From Telluria aromaticivorans (lineage in GTDB: Bacteria > Pseudomonadota > Gammaproteobacteria > Burkholderiales > Burkholderiaceae_D), in NCBI RefSeq assembly GCF_013003915.1, contig NZ_JABAIV010000007.1:186001-250000 (forward strand): a stretch of 64,000 nt of DNA, read 5' to 3'. This document shows, piece after piece, positions 54,354-63,977 of the stretch (position 1 is the stretch's first letter; each line of letters opens with the position of its first letter). Under the pieces are notes generated by a model that was not told where the DNA came from, ran no database searches, and saw only the letters and a list, made by a program, of their open reading frames with translations. The position numbers and the translations under genes are program-made.

Positions 54354-54465
54354 ACCGTCGTACCCGCCACTGGCGGCTCCGACTTCCGGCGAAGGCCGGA
54401 ACCAATTTTGTGTGCACATTGGCTGCGCAACGAACTTGGGCACCGGCCTTCGCCGGTGCGACGGT
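54354..54465. repeat. Intergenic inverted-repeat element inside the ABC operon
   Basis: ACCGTCG at 54354-54360 and CGACGGT at 54459-54465 bound a 112-bp segment with internal hairpins (TTCCGGCGAAGGCCGGAA, and CACCGGCCTTCGCCGGTG). This is the look of a REP or palindromic unit. It lies between the binding-protein and livH genes and could lower expression of the distal genes. Confidence 0.65.
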
Positions 54466-54539
54466 CTCACTTTCAGCGGCAAGTTCATTCATGCAGACCC
54501 TGGCGCGTTCGCGAAACGCGCCATCCCAGACTCGAGCCC

Positions 54540-55424
54540 ATGGAAATCTTCGGCATCCCCCACCAAGCCCTGCTGAGCCAGCTCCTCCTCGGCCTGGTCA
54601 ACGGCTCCTTCTACGCCATGCTCTCGCTCGGCCTGGCCGTGATCTTCGGCCTGCTCAACGTCATCAACTTTTCCCACGGCGCGCTGTACATGGTCGGCGC
54701 CTTCACCGCCTATATCGGCGTCACCAGCTTCGGCCTGAACTACTGGGCCATGTTGCTGCTGGCGCCGCTCCTGGTCGGCCTGCTCGGCATCCTGATCGAG
54801 CGCTCCATGCTGCGCTGGCTGTACAAGCTCGACCACCTGTACGGCCTGCTGCTGACCTTCGGCATCACGCTGCTGCTGGAAGGGACCTTCCGCTCCTTCT
54901 TCGGGGTGTCCGGCCAGACGCTCGACGTGCCGGAACAGCTCGCCGGGGCCACCGACCTCGGCTTCATGATCCTGCCGAACTACCGCGCCTGGGTGGTGGC
55001 CGCCTCCCTCATCGTCTGCCTGTCCACCTGGTTCGTCATCGAAAAGACCCGCCTCGGCGCCTACCTGCGCGCCGGCACCGAGAACCCGAAACTGGTCGAA
55101 GCCTTTGGCATCAACGTGCCGCTGATGGTCACGCTCACCTACGGCTTCGGCGTGGCGCTGGCCGGTTTCGCGGGCGTACTGGCGGCGCCCGTCATCAATG
55201 TCACGCCGCTGATGGGCTCGAACCTGATCATCGTCGTGTTCGCCGTGGTCGTGATCGGCGGCATGGGCTCGATCCTCGGCTCCATCCTCACCGGGCTGGC
55301 GCTGGGCGTCATCGAAGGGTTGACGCGCGTGCTCTATCCGGAAGGCTCGGAAGTCGTCGTGTTCGTCGTGATGGTGATCGTCCTGCTGCTGCGTCCGGCG
55401 GGATTGTTTGGCAAGGAGAAATAA
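54540..55424 (+). CDS. livH: Branched-chain amino acid-type ABC transporter permease
   Basis: 294 residues, about eight helices. LVNGSFYAMLSLGLAVIFGLLNVINFSHGALYMVGAF (in pieces) is the LivH signature, and GAYLRAGTENPKLVEAFGINV is the cytoplasmic loop that couples to the ATPase. The stop overlaps the livM start by one base. Confidence 0.93.
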   Translation: MEIFGIPHQALLSQLLLGLVNGSFYAMLSLGLAVIFGLLNVINFSHGALYMVGAFTAYIGVTSFGLNYWAMLLLAPLLVGLLGILIERSMLRWLYKLDHLYGLLLTFGITLLLEGTFRSFFGVSGQTLDVPEQLAGATDLGFMILPNYRAWVVAASLIVCLSTWFVIEKTRLGAYLRAGTENPKLVEAFGINVPLMVTLTYGFGVALAGFAGVLAAPVINVTPLMGSNLIIVVFAVVVIGGMGSILGSILTGLALGVIEGLTRVLYPEGSEVVVFVVMVIVLLLRPAGLFGKEK

Positions 55425-56401
55425 TGAACAAGAAAATCGGCTACCTGCTCGCGCTGGCGCTGTTCCTCGCGGCGCCCTTTTTCGCCTATCCGGTCTTCCT
55501 GATGAAGCTGCTGTGCTTTGCCTTGTTCGCCTGCGCCTTCAACCTCCTGATTGGTTTTACCGGCCTGCTGTCTTTCGGCCATGCCGCTTTTTTCGGCAGC
55601 GCGGGCTATGTGACGGGACACCTGCTGACGGTGCTGGGCCTGCCGACCGAGCTCGGCATCGTGCTCGGGGTGGCGGCATCTAGCCTGCTGGGGCTGGTGA
55701 TCGGCGCACTCGCCATCCGCCGCCAGGGCATCTATTTTTCGATGATCACGCTGGCGCTGGCCCAGATGGTGTATTTCGCCGCGCTGCGCTCGCCGCTGAC
55801 GCATGGCGAGGATGGCCTGCAGGGCGTGCCGCGCGGGCACTTGTTCGGGCTGCTCGACCTCTCCAGCGACCTGGCGATGTACTTCGTGGTGCTGGCGATT
55901 GCCGTCGCCGGCTTTGCGCTGATCGTGCGGATCGTGCATTCGCCGTTTGGGCAGGTGCTCAAGGCAATCAAGGAGAACGAGCCGCGCGCCATTTCGCTCG
56001 GTTACGACGTCGACCGCTACAAGCTGCTGGCCTTCGTGCTGTCGGCGGGGCTGGCAGGGCTCGCAGGAGCCACCAAAACGGTCGTGCTGGGCTTTGAAAC
56101 CCTGACCGACGTCCACTGGACCATGTCGGGCCTGGTCATCCTGATGACCCTTGTAGGCGGCATGGGAACGATGGCCGGGCCGATCCTCGGCGCCTTCCTG
56201 GTGATCGCGCTCGAAAACAAGCTCGGCGACCTTGGCGCATGGCTGGCGGAGAAGCTCGGCATCGCGTGGTTCGCCACCCTGGGTGACTCGGTCGGCATGG
56301 TCATCGGCCTGATCTTCATTATCTGTGTTCTATTGTTCCGCCGTGGTATTGTTGGGGAGATAGGTGCGCTGGTGGAGCGTGGCCGCAAACTGGCGGCCTA
56401 G
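55424..56401 (+). CDS. livM: Branched-chain amino acid-type ABC transporter permease
   Basis: 325 residues. NLLIGFTGLLSFGHAAFFG is the LivM signature, FSMITLALAQMVYF and LKAIKENEPRAISLGYDVDRYKLLAFVLSAGLAGLAG carry the coupling loop. It has about nine helices. It shares the ribosome site GGAG with the end of livH and completes the importer. Confidence 0.94.
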   Translation: MNKKIGYLLALALFLAAPFFAYPVFLMKLLCFALFACAFNLLIGFTGLLSFGHAAFFGSAGYVTGHLLTVLGLPTELGIVLGVAASSLLGLVIGALAIRRQGIYFSMITLALAQMVYFAALRSPLTHGEDGLQGVPRGHLFGLLDLSSDLAMYFVVLAIAVAGFALIVRIVHSPFGQVLKAIKENEPRAISLGYDVDRYKLLAFVLSAGLAGLAGATKTVVLGFETLTDVHWTMSGLVILMTLVGGMGTMAGPILGAFLVIALENKLGDLGAWLAEKLGIAWFATLGDSVGMVIGLIFIICVLLFRRGIVGEIGALVERGRKLAA

Positions 56402-56440
56402 GCTGGCCTGAGGCAGGCGCACCGGGCACCCGGAGCGAGC

Positions 56441-57262
56441 ATGTTGGAATCCCATTTCGTCGATGTACACGGCCTGCGCAAGCATTACGTCAGCGCAGGA
56501 CACGGACCTGCCGTCATCCTGCTGCACGGCTTTCCCGATACCCACGCCATCTGGCGCCACCAGATCCCGGCCCTGGCCGCCGGCGGCATGCGCGTGATCG
56601 CGCCGGACCTGCGCGGCTACGGCCTGACCGATGCGCCGCCGGGCACCGGCGCCTATGCCATCGAATTCCTGTGCGCCGACATCCTCGGCCTGATGGACAA
56701 GCTGGGCCTGGACAAGGTTTCGCTGGTCGGCCACGACTGGGGCGGACTGGTCGGCTGGCAGCTATGCATGAATGCGCCGCAGCGCTTCGAGCGCTTCGTG
56801 GCCCTGTCCACCGGCCATCCGGCGGCGATCGCCAGCGCAGGCGTGGCCCAGCAGATGCGCTTCTGGTACATCCTCGGCTTCCTGATGCCGGTCGCCGGTG
56901 AAGCGGCGATCCGGGCCAACGACTGGTTCTTCCTGCGCCAACTAACGAACCGGCCCGAACAACTGGCGTTGTGGCGCGCGGCGCTGGAGTCGGAAGGGCG
57001 CCTGACGGCGGCGCTGAATTACTACCGGGCGAACATCAAGCTTGGGCGCCCGCATCACTGGCGTTCGGTCGAAGTGCCGGTGATGGGGGTCTGGAGCGAC
57101 CGCGATCCGGCGCTGGGCGAAAAACAGATGCTCGATTCCCTCCACCATTGCCGTGCCGGCTTCCGCTACGAAAAGCTGGAGCGGGCAGGGCACTGGATGC
57201 AGCTGTCGGCAACCGAACGCCTGAACGCGCTGCTGCTCGATTTCCTGCGCCCTGCTGCTTAA
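56441..57262 (+). CDS. Alpha/beta hydrolase, epoxide hydrolase-like
   Basis: 273 residues. LLHGFPDTHAIWRHQIPAL holds the HGxP oxyanion motif, LVGHDWGGLVGW has the nucleophile Asp (GHDWGG) that marks epoxide hydrolases and haloalkane dehalogenases rather than Ser hydrolases. The acid Asp is likely in GVWSDRDPAL and the His in ERAGHWMQLSA. It follows livM after 39 bases and is probably in the same unit. Confidence 0.88.
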   Translation: MLESHFVDVHGLRKHYVSAGHGPAVILLHGFPDTHAIWRHQIPALAAGGMRVIAPDLRGYGLTDAPPGTGAYAIEFLCADILGLMDKLGLDKVSLVGHDWGGLVGWQLCMNAPQRFERFVALSTGHPAAIASAGVAQQMRFWYILGFLMPVAGEAAIRANDWFFLRQLTNRPEQLALWRAALESEGRLTAALNYYRANIKLGRPHHWRSVEVPVMGVWSDRDPALGEKQMLDSLHHCRAGFRYEKLERAGHWMQLSATERLNALLLDFLRPAA

Positions 57263-57293
57263 TTAAACAGCAGCCTATAAGGCATTAAACATC

Positions 57294-58451
57294 CTATAAG
57301 GCAGCGGCATAGATCGCGTGGGCATCGGCGCGGGTGACCTCCCGCGGGTTGTTGCCGAGCAGCCGGGTCTGCAGCATGGCGTCGTCCGCCAGCCGGTCGA
57401 GGTCCGATTCCTTGATGCCCACCTGTCGCAGCGTCGTTTCGATTCCTGTGAGCTTGCCGATTTGTTGCATAGCAGCAATGAGCGCTTCTGCCCGCGCTTC
57501 ATTACTGCCGCTCGCATCGGGCACCACGATGCCAGCCAGCTCCGCATATAGCGTCGCCGCCTGGGGCAGGTTGAAACGCAACACATGCGGCAGCACCAGC
57601 GAGTTGGACAAGCCGTGCGGTACGTGGAAAATCCCGCCGATCGGATAGGCCAGCGCATGGACGGCGGCGACCGGCGCATTCGAAAACGCCTGGCCGGCCA
57701 GGCAGGCCCCCAGCAGCATGGCCTGGCGCGCTTCCAGGGCGGTGCCGTGTGTGCATGCGCGGACCAGGTTGTTTGATAACAGCGACAGGGCTTCGCGCGC
57801 CAGCGCATCGGACAGCGGGTTCTTCTTGTGCTTGCTGGTATAGGCTTCGATCGCATGCACCATCGCATCGATACCCGTGGCCGCAGTGACCAGCGGCGGC
57901 AGCCCCAGCGTCAAGGCCGCATCGAGGATTGCCAGGTCCGCATACAGCTGCGGCGCGACCACGCCCATCTTGGTGGTGGCGCCGGTGGTGACGATGGCGA
58001 TATTCGTGACTTCCGATCCTGTACCCGCCGTGGTCGGCACCTGCACCAGCGGCAGCCGTTGCCCATTTATCTTGCCGATGCCATAGATCTCGCCGAGCGG
58101 CTGCTCCGACGGCGCCAGCACTGCCACCAGCTTGGCCACGTCCATCGAACTGCCGCCGCCAAAACCGATTACAAGATCGGCGGCGATGCGCCGTGCTGTA
58201 TCGACCGCATCCATCACGATGGCTTCTGGCGGATCCGCTACGACGCCGGAAAACACGGCGACCGTCATGCCCGCTTGTTCCAGGCTGAGTTGGGGACGCT
58301 CGAGCAGTCCGGTGCGCACGAAGCCCGCATCGGTGACGATCAGGATACGGCGTGCAGCCGGGAAGCGTTCTGCGATCACGTCGCCAAGGCGGCCGGTGAC
58401 CCCGGGTTCGGACAGGATGGTGGCTACGGTGCTGAAGGCGAAAGCGGTCAT
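57294..58451 (-). CDS. Iron-containing alcohol dehydrogenase
   Basis: 385 residues. VIGFGGGSSMDVAKL binds NAD, VPTTAGTGSEVTNIAIV is the nucleotide loop, and the iron ligands are in GIDAMVHAIEAYTS (Asp, His), AVHALAYPIGGIFHVPHGLSN (His residues). The start at 58451 has AGGAG six bases upstream. Substrate unknown; with the GMC enzyme and epoxide hydrolase it suggests alcohol or diol metabolism. It is convergent with the hydrolase gene. Confidence 0.93.
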   Translation of the reverse strand: MTAFAFSTVATILSEPGVTGRLGDVIAERFPAARRILIVTDAGFVRTGLLERPQLSLEQAGMTVAVFSGVVADPPEAIVMDAVDTARRIAADLVIGFGGGSSMDVAKLVAVLAPSEQPLGEIYGIGKINGQRLPLVQVPTTAGTGSEVTNIAIVTTGATTKMGVVAPQLYADLAILDAALTLGLPPLVTAATGIDAMVHAIEAYTSKHKKNPLSDALAREALSLLSNNLVRACTHGTALEARQAMLLGACLAGQAFSNAPVAAVHALAYPIGGIFHVPHGLSNSLVLPHVLRFNLPQAATLYAELAGIVVPDASGSNEARAEALIAAMQQIGKLTGIETTLRQVGIKESDLDRLADDAMLQTRLLGNNPREVTRADAHAIYAAAL

Positions 58452-58575
58452 GCGGTGTCTCCTGATTGTTATCACGCCAGCTTAACCCATCCGCAAGCGG
58501 CCGTGGCAAGCTGTCCATGCGCTGTCGGCAAGCGCTGCCGTACAATGCAGCCTCTGCATTCCTTTCACTTTTCCC

Positions 58576-59346
58576 ATGATTGATTTTGTGTGGCTCGGCG
58601 CCGCTGCCTTCACCGCCGGGCTGGTCGACGCCGTCGTCGGTGGCGGCGGCCTGATCCAGATTCCTGCCATCTTTTCCCTCCTGCCCAAGGAAGTTCCCGC
58701 AACGCTGCTGGGGACGAACAAGTTCGCCAGCATCTTTGGCACCAGCGCCGCGGCAGTCAATTACGCACGCCGGGTGAGGGTGGCCTGGAGCACGGCGGCG
58801 CCCGCGGCCATGGCGGCTTTCGTGTTGTCGTTCGCGGGAGCCTGGACCGTCACGCGGGTCCCGGCGGACTTTGTACGTACGCTGCTGCCGATCATCTTGG
58901 TTGCGGTAGCCGTCTATACGTTCAAGAAAAAAGACCTGGGCTCGGTTCATGCACCGGTACACAGCGGCCTGGCCGAACGCTACTGGGCCATCGCCATCGG
59001 TGCGGCCATCGGCTTCTATGATGGCTTCTTCGGTCCGGGCACTGGCAGCTTCCTGATCTTTCTGTTCGTACGTTTCTTCGGCTTTGATTTCCTGAGTGCG
59101 TCGGCTGCAGCGAAGATCGTCAACGTCGCCTGCAATTTTTCGGCGCTGATGTGGTTCGGTTACAGCGGGCACTTGCTGTGGCAATTGGGCCTGATGATGG
59201 CGGGCTGCCAGGTGGCAGGGTCCCTGATCGGCACCAGGCTGGCGCTGAAACACGGCAGCGGATTCGTGCGCAAGCTCTTTCTCGTCGTGGTGTCCGTGCT
59301 GATCGTGAAAACGGCTTACGATGCTTTTACCAAGATTGGGTGGTGA
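58576..59346 (+). CDS. TSUP family (TauE/SafE) permease
   Basis: 256 residues, about eight helices. FTAGLVDAVVGGGGLIQIPAIF and IFGTSAAAVNYA are the first half of the TauE/SafE repeat, and GFYDGFFGPGTGSFLIFLFVRFFGFDFLSASAAAKIVN the second. Members export or import sulfite, sulfoacetate or similar anions. A parS site begins two bases after its stop and a terminator follows. Confidence 0.92.
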   Translation: MIDFVWLGAAAFTAGLVDAVVGGGGLIQIPAIFSLLPKEVPATLLGTNKFASIFGTSAAAVNYARRVRVAWSTAAPAAMAAFVLSFAGAWTVTRVPADFVRTLLPIILVAVAVYTFKKKDLGSVHAPVHSGLAERYWAIAIGAAIGFYDGFFGPGTGSFLIFLFVRFFGFDFLSASAAAKIVNVACNFSALMWFGYSGHLLWQLGLMMAGCQVAGSLIGTRLALKHGSGFVRKLFLVVVSVLIVKTAYDAFTKIGW

Positions 59347-59347
59347 T

Positions 59348-59363
59348 TGTTCCACGTGAAACA
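59348..59363. other. parS site 1
   Basis: TGTTCCACGTGAAACA matches the chromosomal parS consensus (TGTTTCACGTGAAACA) at 15 of 16 positions. ParB binds such sites near the origin. Confidence 0.92.
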
Positions 59364-59367
59364 ATGA

Positions 59368-59392
59368 AGCCGGGCTTGCCCGGCTTTTTTTT
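59368..59392 (+). terminator. Rho-independent terminator after the TSUP gene, between parS 1 and 2
   Basis: AGCCGGGC-TT-GCCCGGCT (59368-59385), an exact 8-bp stem, followed by seven T. Confidence 0.88.
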
Positions 59393-59407
59393 ATCAGCGT
59401 CTTAATT

Positions 59408-59423
59408 TGTTCCACGTGAAACA
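59408..59423. other. parS site 2
   Basis: TGTTCCACGTGAAACA, identical to sites 1 and 3, centred 60 bases from site 1. Confidence 0.92.
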
Positions 59424-59454
59424 ATCCAGCGGGCCAAACCACGGTCGAGCTAAC

Positions 59455-59470
59455 TGTTCCACGTGAAACA
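59455..59470. other. parS site 3
   Basis: TGTTCCACGTGAAACA, identical to the other two, 47 bases from site 2 and 86 bases before the mnmG start. TATAAT at 59519-59524 could be the mnmG -10 element, though no good -35 is seen. Confidence 0.92.
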
Positions 59471-59555
59471 AATCTGTCGTTTTCAGACCCTTAAAGAGTC
59501 CTATAAGAAAAAAGAATCTATAATCGCGCATTAGTCTCCTCGCCTCGCTCCCATC

Positions 59556-61499
59556 ATGCTATTTCCAACCCAATTCGACGTCATTGTCGTCGGCGGCGGC
59601 CATGCCGGCACCGAAGCTGCACTCGCGTCCGCTCGCACCGGTCAAAAGACCCTGCTGCTGACCCACAACATCGAAACTCTGGGCCAGATGTCCTGCAATC
59701 CGTCGATCGGCGGCATCGGCAAGGGCCATCTGGTCAAGGAAGTCGACGCCCTCGGCGGCGCCATGGCCATCGCTACCGATGAGTCGGGCATCCAGTTTCG
59801 CATCCTGAACTCGTCCAAGGGCCCGGCTGTGCGCGCTACCCGCGCCCAGGCCGACCGCATCCTGTACAAGGCAGCGATCCGTGCGCGCCTGGAAAACCAG
59901 CCGAACTTGTGGTTGTTCCAGCAAGCAGTGGACGATTTGATGGTGGAGGGCGATCGCGTGGTCGGCGCCGTCACCCAGGTCGGCGTGCAGTTTCGCGCCC
60001 GCGCGGTGGTGCTGACCGCCGGTACCTTCCTGGACGGGAAGATCCACGTCGGCCTGCAAAGCTATTCTGGTGGCCGCGCCGGCGATCCGCCGGCGATGTC
60101 GCTGTCGAGCCGTTTGAAAGAACTGAAGCTGCCGCAAGGGCGCCTGAAGACCGGCACGCCGCCGCGCATCGATGGCCGCAGCATCGATTTCTCGGTGCTG
60201 TCCGAACAGCCGGGCGACCTCGATCCGGTGCCGGTGTTCTCGGTCATGGGCAATGCCGCCATGCACCCGCGCCAGGTGCCGTGCTGGGTGACGCACACCA
60301 ACGAGCAGACCCACGACATCATTCGCGCCGGTCTCGACCGCAGCCCGATGTACACCGGCGTGATCGAAGGCGTGGGACCGCGCTATTGCCCGTCGATTGA
60401 AGACAAGATCCACCGCTTCGCCACCAAGGAATCGCACCAGATCTTCCTGGAGCCGGAAGGACTCACGACCCATGAGTTCTACCCGAACGGGATCTCGACC
60501 AGCCTGCCGTTCGACGTGCAGCTGGCCTTGGTGCGCTCGATGAAGGGCATGGAAAACGCCTTCATCCTGCGCCCGGGCTATGCAATCGAATACGATTATT
60601 TCGACCCGCGCGGCCTGAAGGCTTCGCTCGAGACCAAGTCGATCAAGGGCCTGTTCTTCGCCGGCCAGATCAACGGCACCACCGGCTACGAAGAAGCGGC
60701 GGCCCAGGGCTTGCTGGCTGGCCTGAATGCGGCGCTGCAGACCAAGGAGCAGGACGCTTGGACGCCGGGCCGTTCGGAAGCCTACCTCGGCGTGCTGGTC
60801 GACGACCTGACCACCCAGGGTGTGGCCGAGCCCTACCGTATGTTCACCAGCCGCGCGGAATACCGCCTGTCGCTGCGTGAAGACAATGCGGATATGCGCC
60901 TGACGGAAATCGGCCGCAAGCTGGGCATCGTGGGCGACGCCCAGTGGGCCGCCTTCGAGACCAAGCGCGAATCCGTCGCCCGGGAACTCGAGCGCCTGCG
61001 CTCGACCTGGGTCAACCCGCGCATCCTGGCAGCCGCCGAATCGGAGCGCGTGGTAGGGCAGGCGATCGAGCGCGAATACAACCTGGCCGACCTGCTGCGC
61101 CGCCCGGGTGTCCAGTACGACACCCTGATGAGCATGAACGGCATCGAAGGCCAGCCGCTGGCCGGGCCCGGTGTCGAGGATCCGGCGGTGCGGGAGCAAG
61201 TCGAAATTCAGCTGAAATACGCGGGCTACATCGACCGCCAGGCCAAAGAAGTGGAACGTCACGACCACTACGAAAACCTGAAATTGCCGGACAACCTGGA
61301 CTACCTGGACATCGCTGCCCTGTCTTTCGAGGTTCGCCAGAAGCTCGACAAGGCGCGCCCGGAAACGCTGGGCCAGGCCTCGCGCATTTCGGGCGTGACC
61401 CCGGCGGCGATCTCGCTGCTGCTGGTGCACCTGAAAAAACGCGGCGCCAAGGGCTTTAGCACGACAACCACGAACAACGGCACGGAGCTGGCTGAATGA
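59556..61499 (+). CDS. mnmG: tRNA uridine-5-carboxymethylaminomethyl modification enzyme MnmG
   Basis: 647 residues. [20 protein letters not shown] is the FAD fold, [41 protein letters not shown] and [18 protein letters not shown] are GidA signatures. With MnmE it modifies U34 of certain tRNAs. It heads the mnmG-rsmG-parA-parB series often found near the bacterial origin. Its stop overlaps rsmG by four bases. Confidence 0.98.
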   Translation: MLFPTQFDVIVVGGGHAGTEAALASARTGQKTLLLTHNIETLGQMSCNPSIGGIGKGHLVKEVDALGGAMAIATDESGIQFRILNSSKGPAVRATRAQADRILYKAAIRARLENQPNLWLFQQAVDDLMVEGDRVVGAVTQVGVQFRARAVVLTAGTFLDGKIHVGLQSYSGGRAGDPPAMSLSSRLKELKLPQGRLKTGTPPRIDGRSIDFSVLSEQPGDLDPVPVFSVMGNAAMHPRQVPCWVTHTNEQTHDIIRAGLDRSPMYTGVIEGVGPRYCPSIEDKIHRFATKESHQIFLEPEGLTTHEFYPNGISTSLPFDVQLALVRSMKGMENAFILRPGYAIEYDYFDPRGLKASLETKSIKGLFFAGQINGTTGYEEAAAQGLLAGLNAALQTKEQDAWTPGRSEAYLGVLVDDLTTQGVAEPYRMFTSRAEYRLSLREDNADMRLTEIGRKLGIVGDAQWAAFETKRESVARELERLRSTWVNPRILAAAESERVVGQAIEREYNLADLLRRPGVQYDTLMSMNGIEGQPLAGPGVEDPAVREQVEIQLKYAGYIDRQAKEVERHDHYENLKLPDNLDYLDIAALSFEVRQKLDKARPETLGQASRISGVTPAAISLLLVHLKKRGAKGFSTTTTNNGTELAE

Positions 61500-62155
61500 A
61501 GTATTTTGACCGCGCCGCACTGGCGCAGGTACTAAGCCAGGGCATCGACGAGATGCAACTCGGCGTGACCCAGGCGCAGCAGGAACAGCTGCTCGATTAC
61601 CTGGCGCTGATGAATAAATGGAACGGCATTTATAACCTGACCTCGCTGCGCGACCCGATGCAGATGGTCACGCACCACCTGCTCGATTCACTGGCGGCAG
61701 TGCCGGCATTCGCAGACGCACGCAATGTGCTGGATGTCGGGGCGGGCGGCGGCTTGCCGGGCATCGTGCTGGCCATCTGCCGGCCCGACATGCGAGTGTC
61801 GATGATCGACACCGTGCACAAGAAAACCGCCTTCCTCAAGCAGGTCAAGGCGGAGCTGGAACTGGCCAACGTCACCGTATACACGATGAAGGTGCAGGAA
61901 CTTGCCGTGAGCGAAAAATTCGACGTGATTACCTCGCGCGCTTTTGCAGACCTGTCGGATTTCCTGAACTGGTCGGGACACCTGCTGCTCGACGGCGGGA
62001 AATTCATCGCCCTGAAAGGGGTGGCGCCCCCGGAAGAACAGGAGCGCATTCCCGAGGAATGGAAAGTGACCGGCTTGCAGCCATTGCAGGTGCCAAAGCT
62101 GGGAGCGGAACGCCACCTAGTTTTCGTCGAGCGCGCGAGCGCCGTTTCAAGCTAA
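61496..62155 (+). CDS. rsmG: 16S rRNA (guanine527-N7)-methyltransferase
   Basis: 219 residues. [20 protein letters not shown] and HHLLDSLA are the GidB opening, [21 protein letters not shown] the SAM site, and [14 protein letters not shown] and GGKFIALKG later motifs. It methylates G527 of 16S rRNA; loss gives low-level streptomycin resistance in known cases. It is translationally coupled to mnmG (ATGA). Confidence 0.97.
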   Translation: MKYFDRAALAQVLSQGIDEMQLGVTQAQQEQLLDYLALMNKWNGIYNLTSLRDPMQMVTHHLLDSLAAVPAFADARNVLDVGAGGGLPGIVLAICRPDMRVSMIDTVHKKTAFLKQVKAELELANVTVYTMKVQELAVSEKFDVITSRAFADLSDFLNWSGHLLLDGGKFIALKGVAPPEEQERIPEEWKVTGLQPLQVPKLGAERHLVFVERASAVSS

Positions 62156-62164
62156 ACAGAATAA

Positions 62165-62234
62165 ACCGTATAAATAGTTTATACAGTTTATACAATACGA
62201 ACCATTAAAATGGTTTGTACGGTATGAACGGTAT
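62165..62234. promoter_or_regulatory. Repeat-rich parA promoter region
   Basis: The 127-bp gap before parA contains a tandem 9-mer AGTTTATAC (62176-62193), a dyad AACCATT-AA-AATGGTT (62200-62215) and a repeated ACGGTAT (62219, 62228). It is much more AT-rich than the flanking genes. These are candidate sites for ParA-type autorepression or for the parAB promoter. Confidence 0.45.
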
Positions 62235-62282
62235 AGCGCCTTGCTCATTGCACCGTATCATTGCTTCCACGGATAAGAATAG

Positions 62283-63053
62283 ATGGCGAAGATTTTTTGC
62301 GTAGCGAACCAGAAGGGTGGAGTCGGCAAGACCACCACCACCGTCAACTTGTCGGCAGGCCTTGCGAAGCTGGACCAGCGCGTGCTGCTGGTCGATCTCG
62401 ACCCGCAGGGCAATGCCACCATGGGGGCCGGCATCAACAAGGCATCCCTGGAAAGCTCAATCTACCAGGTGCTGCTCGGGGAAGCCGATGTAGCGGGCGC
62501 GCGCCTGCGCTCCGAAGCAGGGCGCTTCGACGTGCTGCCCGCCAACCGCGAGCTGGCCGGCGCCGAGGTCGAGATGGTCTCGCTCGAGAACCGCGAACGC
62601 CGCCTCAAGGACGCACTGGCCCTCGTCGCCGAGGACTATGACTTCATCCTGGTCGACTGCCCGCCGGCATTGTCGCTGCTGACGCTAAATGGCCTGTGCG
62701 CGGCGCATGGCGTGATCATCCCGATGCAGTGCGAGTACTACGCGCTCGAAGGCTTGTCCGACCTGGTCAACACGATCAAGAAGGTGCACGCCAACCTGAA
62801 TACCGACCTGCGCATCATCGGCCTGCTGCGCGTGATGTTCGATACGCGCATGACGCTGTCGCAGCAGGTCTCGAGCCAGCTCGAGCAGCACTTTGGCGAC
62901 AAGGTATTCAAGACCATCATCCCGCGCAACGTGCGCCTGGCCGAAGCGCCGTCCTACGGCATTCCCGGCGTCGTGTTCGATCCATCGTCCAAGGGTGCCC
63001 AGGCCTACATCGCCTTCGGCGCCGAAATGGTCGAACGCATCAAGACCATGTAA
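62283..63053 (+). CDS. parA: Chromosome partitioning ATPase ParA (Soj type)
   Basis: 256 residues. VANQKGGVGKTTTTVNLSAGLA is the deviant Walker A with both Lys (11 and 16), LLVDLDPQGNATMG the A' motif and FILVDCPPALSLLTLNGL the Walker B. No N-terminal helix-turn-helix is present, as in chromosomal Soj rather than plasmid F-type ParA. It binds DNA nonspecifically in its ATP form and moves ParB-parS complexes. Confidence 0.97.
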   Translation: MAKIFCVANQKGGVGKTTTTVNLSAGLAKLDQRVLLVDLDPQGNATMGAGINKASLESSIYQVLLGEADVAGARLRSEAGRFDVLPANRELAGAEVEMVSLENRERRLKDALALVAEDYDFILVDCPPALSLLTLNGLCAAHGVIIPMQCEYYALEGLSDLVNTIKKVHANLNTDLRIIGLLRVMFDTRMTLSQQVSSQLEQHFGDKVFKTIIPRNVRLAEAPSYGIPGVVFDPSSKGAQAYIAFGAEMVERIKTM

Positions 63054-63078
63054 TCCAGAAAAGAGAGCTGACACAGAA

Positions 63079-63951
63079 ATGGCAACCAAAAAACTGAAAG
63101 GCCTCGGCCGCGGACTCGACGCCCTGCTGGGCGGCGACAGCGAGCCGGCCCCGGCCAGCGCACCCTCGTCGCTGCCGATCACTCAGATCCAGGCCGGCAA
63201 GTACCAGCCGCGCACCCGCATGGACGAAACCTCGCTGAGCGAGCTGGCCGCGTCGATCAAGACCCAGGGCATCATGCAGCCGGTGCTGGTGCGTCCGCTG
63301 GGGGAGGGAGCGAAAGTGCCTTACGAGATCATCGCCGGCGAGCGGCGCTTCCGCGCTGCGCAAATGGCCGGCCTGGATGAAATCCCGGTACTGGTGCGCG
63401 ACGTCGACGACCAGTCCGCCGCGGCCATGGCCCTGATCGAGAACATCCAGCGCGAAGACCTGAACCCGCTGGAAGAAGCGCAGGGCATCCAGCGCCTGAT
63501 CAACGACTTCAATTTCACCCATGAGCAGGCCGCCAGCGCCGTCGGCCGCTCGCGCAGTGCGGTATCGAACCTGTTGCGCCTGATTAACCTGGCCTCGCCG
63601 GTCCAGACCATGCTGATGGCGGGCGACATCGACATGGGCCATGCCCGTGCCTTGCTCGCCGTCGACAGCGCGCACCAGATCACCCTGGCCAACCAGGTGA
63701 TCGCCAAGCGCCTGTCGGTACGCGAAACCGAAAAGCTGGTGGCGCGTGCGATCGAGGAAGAGGCGAGCCCGGCAGCTGCGGCGCGCGCCAAGGACAAGCC
63801 GGGCGACATCGTGCGCCTGGAAGAAGAACTGTCGGACAAGCTCGCCACCCCGGTGATGTTCAAGATGGGCACCAAGGGCAAGGGGCAATTGATCATCGAC
63901 TTCGCCGACCTCGACATCCTCGATGGTGTGCTGGCGCGCCTGCGCGCATAA
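63079..63951 (+). CDS. parB: Chromosome partitioning protein ParB (Spo0J type)
   Basis: 290 residues. KKLKGLGRGLDALLGGD is the ParA-stimulating N-terminus, QIQAGKYQPRTRMDE and YEIIAGERRFRAAQMAGLDEIPV form the CTP-binding ParB domain (GERRxRA), and FNFTHEQAASAVGRSRSAVSNLLRL the helix-turn-helix that reads parS. The C-terminus is the dimer domain. parS sites lie 3.6 kb upstream. It starts 25 bases after parA. Confidence 0.97.
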   Translation: MATKKLKGLGRGLDALLGGDSEPAPASAPSSLPITQIQAGKYQPRTRMDETSLSELAASIKTQGIMQPVLVRPLGEGAKVPYEIIAGERRFRAAQMAGLDEIPVLVRDVDDQSAAAMALIENIQREDLNPLEEAQGIQRLINDFNFTHEQAASAVGRSRSAVSNLLRLINLASPVQTMLMAGDIDMGHARALLAVDSAHQITLANQVIAKRLSVRETEKLVARAIEEEASPAAAARAKDKPGDIVRLEEELSDKLATPVMFKMGTKGKGQLIIDFADLDILDGVLARLRA

Positions 63952-63977
63952 GACGCAAGCTTCGCAATCTTCTATAT

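Noticed and set aside
59559..61520. Long minus-strand open frame opposite mnmG
   Set aside because: Antisense shadow with biased composition.
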